DNA from: Spirochaeta sp.
GTDB taxonomy: Bacteria; Spirochaetota; Spirochaetia; Spirochaetales_E; Spirochaetaceae_B
Direction: 5' to 3'
Length of the DNA stretch: 7,362 bases
NCBI GenBank assembly: GCA_030590585.1
Contig: JAUUYD010000112.1
Span: forward strand, 1 to 7,362
This document shows, in pieces, positions 6,884 to 7,362 of this stretch. Numbering within the stretch: position 1 is the stretch's first letter; every line of letters begins with the position of its first letter. Both the position numbers and the translations under genes were made by a program. The notes under the pieces are model-generated. The model saw only the letters and a list, made by a program, of their open reading frames with translations, was not told the DNA's origin and did no database searches.

Positions 6884-7362
6884 TCAGGTAAGAAGCAGTT
6901 TGGAGACTTCGAAATACACCGTCAGTCCGGCAACATCAATGAGAGTGGACATAAGCGGACCGGCCGCCACCGCGGGGTCGCCGCCGAAACGGTCGATAAT
7001 GAACGGAACAACACATCCCAGCAGAGTCGCGAACAGAACGACTGCAGCCAGGGATACTGCCACCGCCAGCGCCTCAAGGGTACCGACACCCGGGGGAAGC
7101 AGTATGCTCCGCAGAAAAATAACAACTCCGGTGGCCAGGCCGATAACAACCCCGGTGGCCAGTTCTTTTACGAATGCTTTACCTATCAGATTAAAACGAA
7201 GATGACCGGTTGCCAGGCCCCGTATCATCAGGGTAGAAGTCTGAGTTCCCGAATTACCCCCGGTCTGGGTGATAACGGGAATAAACAGAGCCAGGAAGGC
7301 GAAACGGACAATCAGTGATTCATACCCGGCAAGAACATTTGTTGTGATGGTTCCAGCCAGAA
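6884..7362 (-). CDS. mgtE: MgtE-type magnesium transporter, C-terminal membrane part (5' end off window)
   Basis: The reading frame is open to the right edge, leaving 158 residues and the stop codon. The visible part is very hydrophobic and carries the two signatures of the MgtE channel domain: TGGNSGTQTSTLMIRGLATG (fragment residues 33-52) and GGDPAVAAGPLMSTLIDVAG (126-145), whose Asp residues (D128 and D142) fall where the family lines its Mg2+ pore. Hydrophobic stretches at about 15-31, 65-84, 96-122 and 133-157 fit the last membrane helices. MgtE is an inner-membrane, Mg2+-gated Mg2+ channel whose cytoplasmic N and CBS domains precede this part; they would lie off the window. The C-terminus ends right after the last helix, as is normal. 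The 3' end faces the deacetylase gene with 7 bases between. An apparent ATG at 7228 is internal (it is the Met of the first signature) and is not the start. Confidence 0.93.
   Translation of the reverse strand, partial: LAGTITTNVLAGYESLIVRFAFLALFIPVITQTGGNSGTQTSTLMIRGLATGHLRFNLIGKAFVKELATGVVIGLATGVVIFLRSILLPPGVGTLEALAVAVSLAAVVLFATLLGCVVPFIIDRFGGDPAVAAGPLMSTLIDVAGLTVYFEVSKLLLT

Noticed and set aside
6800..7318. Open frame of 172 codons on the + strand, antisense to mgtE
   Set aside because: Its product is rich in Gln, Gly and Asn with no recognisable motif, while the opposite strand encodes clear MgtE signatures.

Overview
The window looks like bacterial chromosome, most probably from a free-living spirochaete (Spirochaetota), though I hold this only moderately. 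The reasons are the pairing of a Cache-HAMP class III nucleotide cyclase with a long membrane-anchored FecR / fibronectin-III-like repeat protein, the overall style of these proteins, a base composition near 50% GC, and a compact cloverleaf-shaped intergenic palindrome. There are no phage, transposase or CRISPR genes, and codon use looks even across the four genes.

Layout from left to right. Positions 1-143 are non-coding. They hold an almost perfectly symmetrical four-way-junction palindrome at 37-122, and part of another small inverted repeat at the window edge. Positions 144-5736 are a two-gene minus-strand operon. The upstream gene encodes a membrane-bound class III cyclase of 945 residues, with a long cytoplasmic N-terminal module, a periplasmic double-Cache sensor, HAMP and catalytic domain. 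The downstream gene overlaps it by 32 bases and encodes a 928-residue protein with an N-terminal membrane anchor, a FecR domain and seven degenerate beta-sandwich repeats. Positions 5737-5877 are the divergent control region. Positions 5878-6876 (+) encode a complete histone-deacetylase-family zinc amidohydrolase. Its promoter puts the predicted transcript start on or beside its ATG, so its mRNA is probably leaderless. From 6884 to the right edge, on the minus strand, is the C-terminal half of the membrane domain of an MgtE-type magnesium transporter. It converges on the deacetylase gene with only 7 bases between the stop codons.

How the parts may work together: the cyclase and the FecR-repeat protein are almost certainly co-translated. 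By topology the cyclase senses something in the periplasm and makes a cyclic nucleotide (probably cAMP) in the cytoplasm, while the FecR protein presents a long periplasmic array. A structural or signalling partnership is a reasonable inference but is not shown by the sequence. The deacetylase and MgtE genes have no evident functional link to the operon. The observations most worth following up are the cloverleaf repeat, the Hpt-like N-terminus of the cyclase, the alanine at its purine-selecting site, and the leaderless promoter of the deacetylase.
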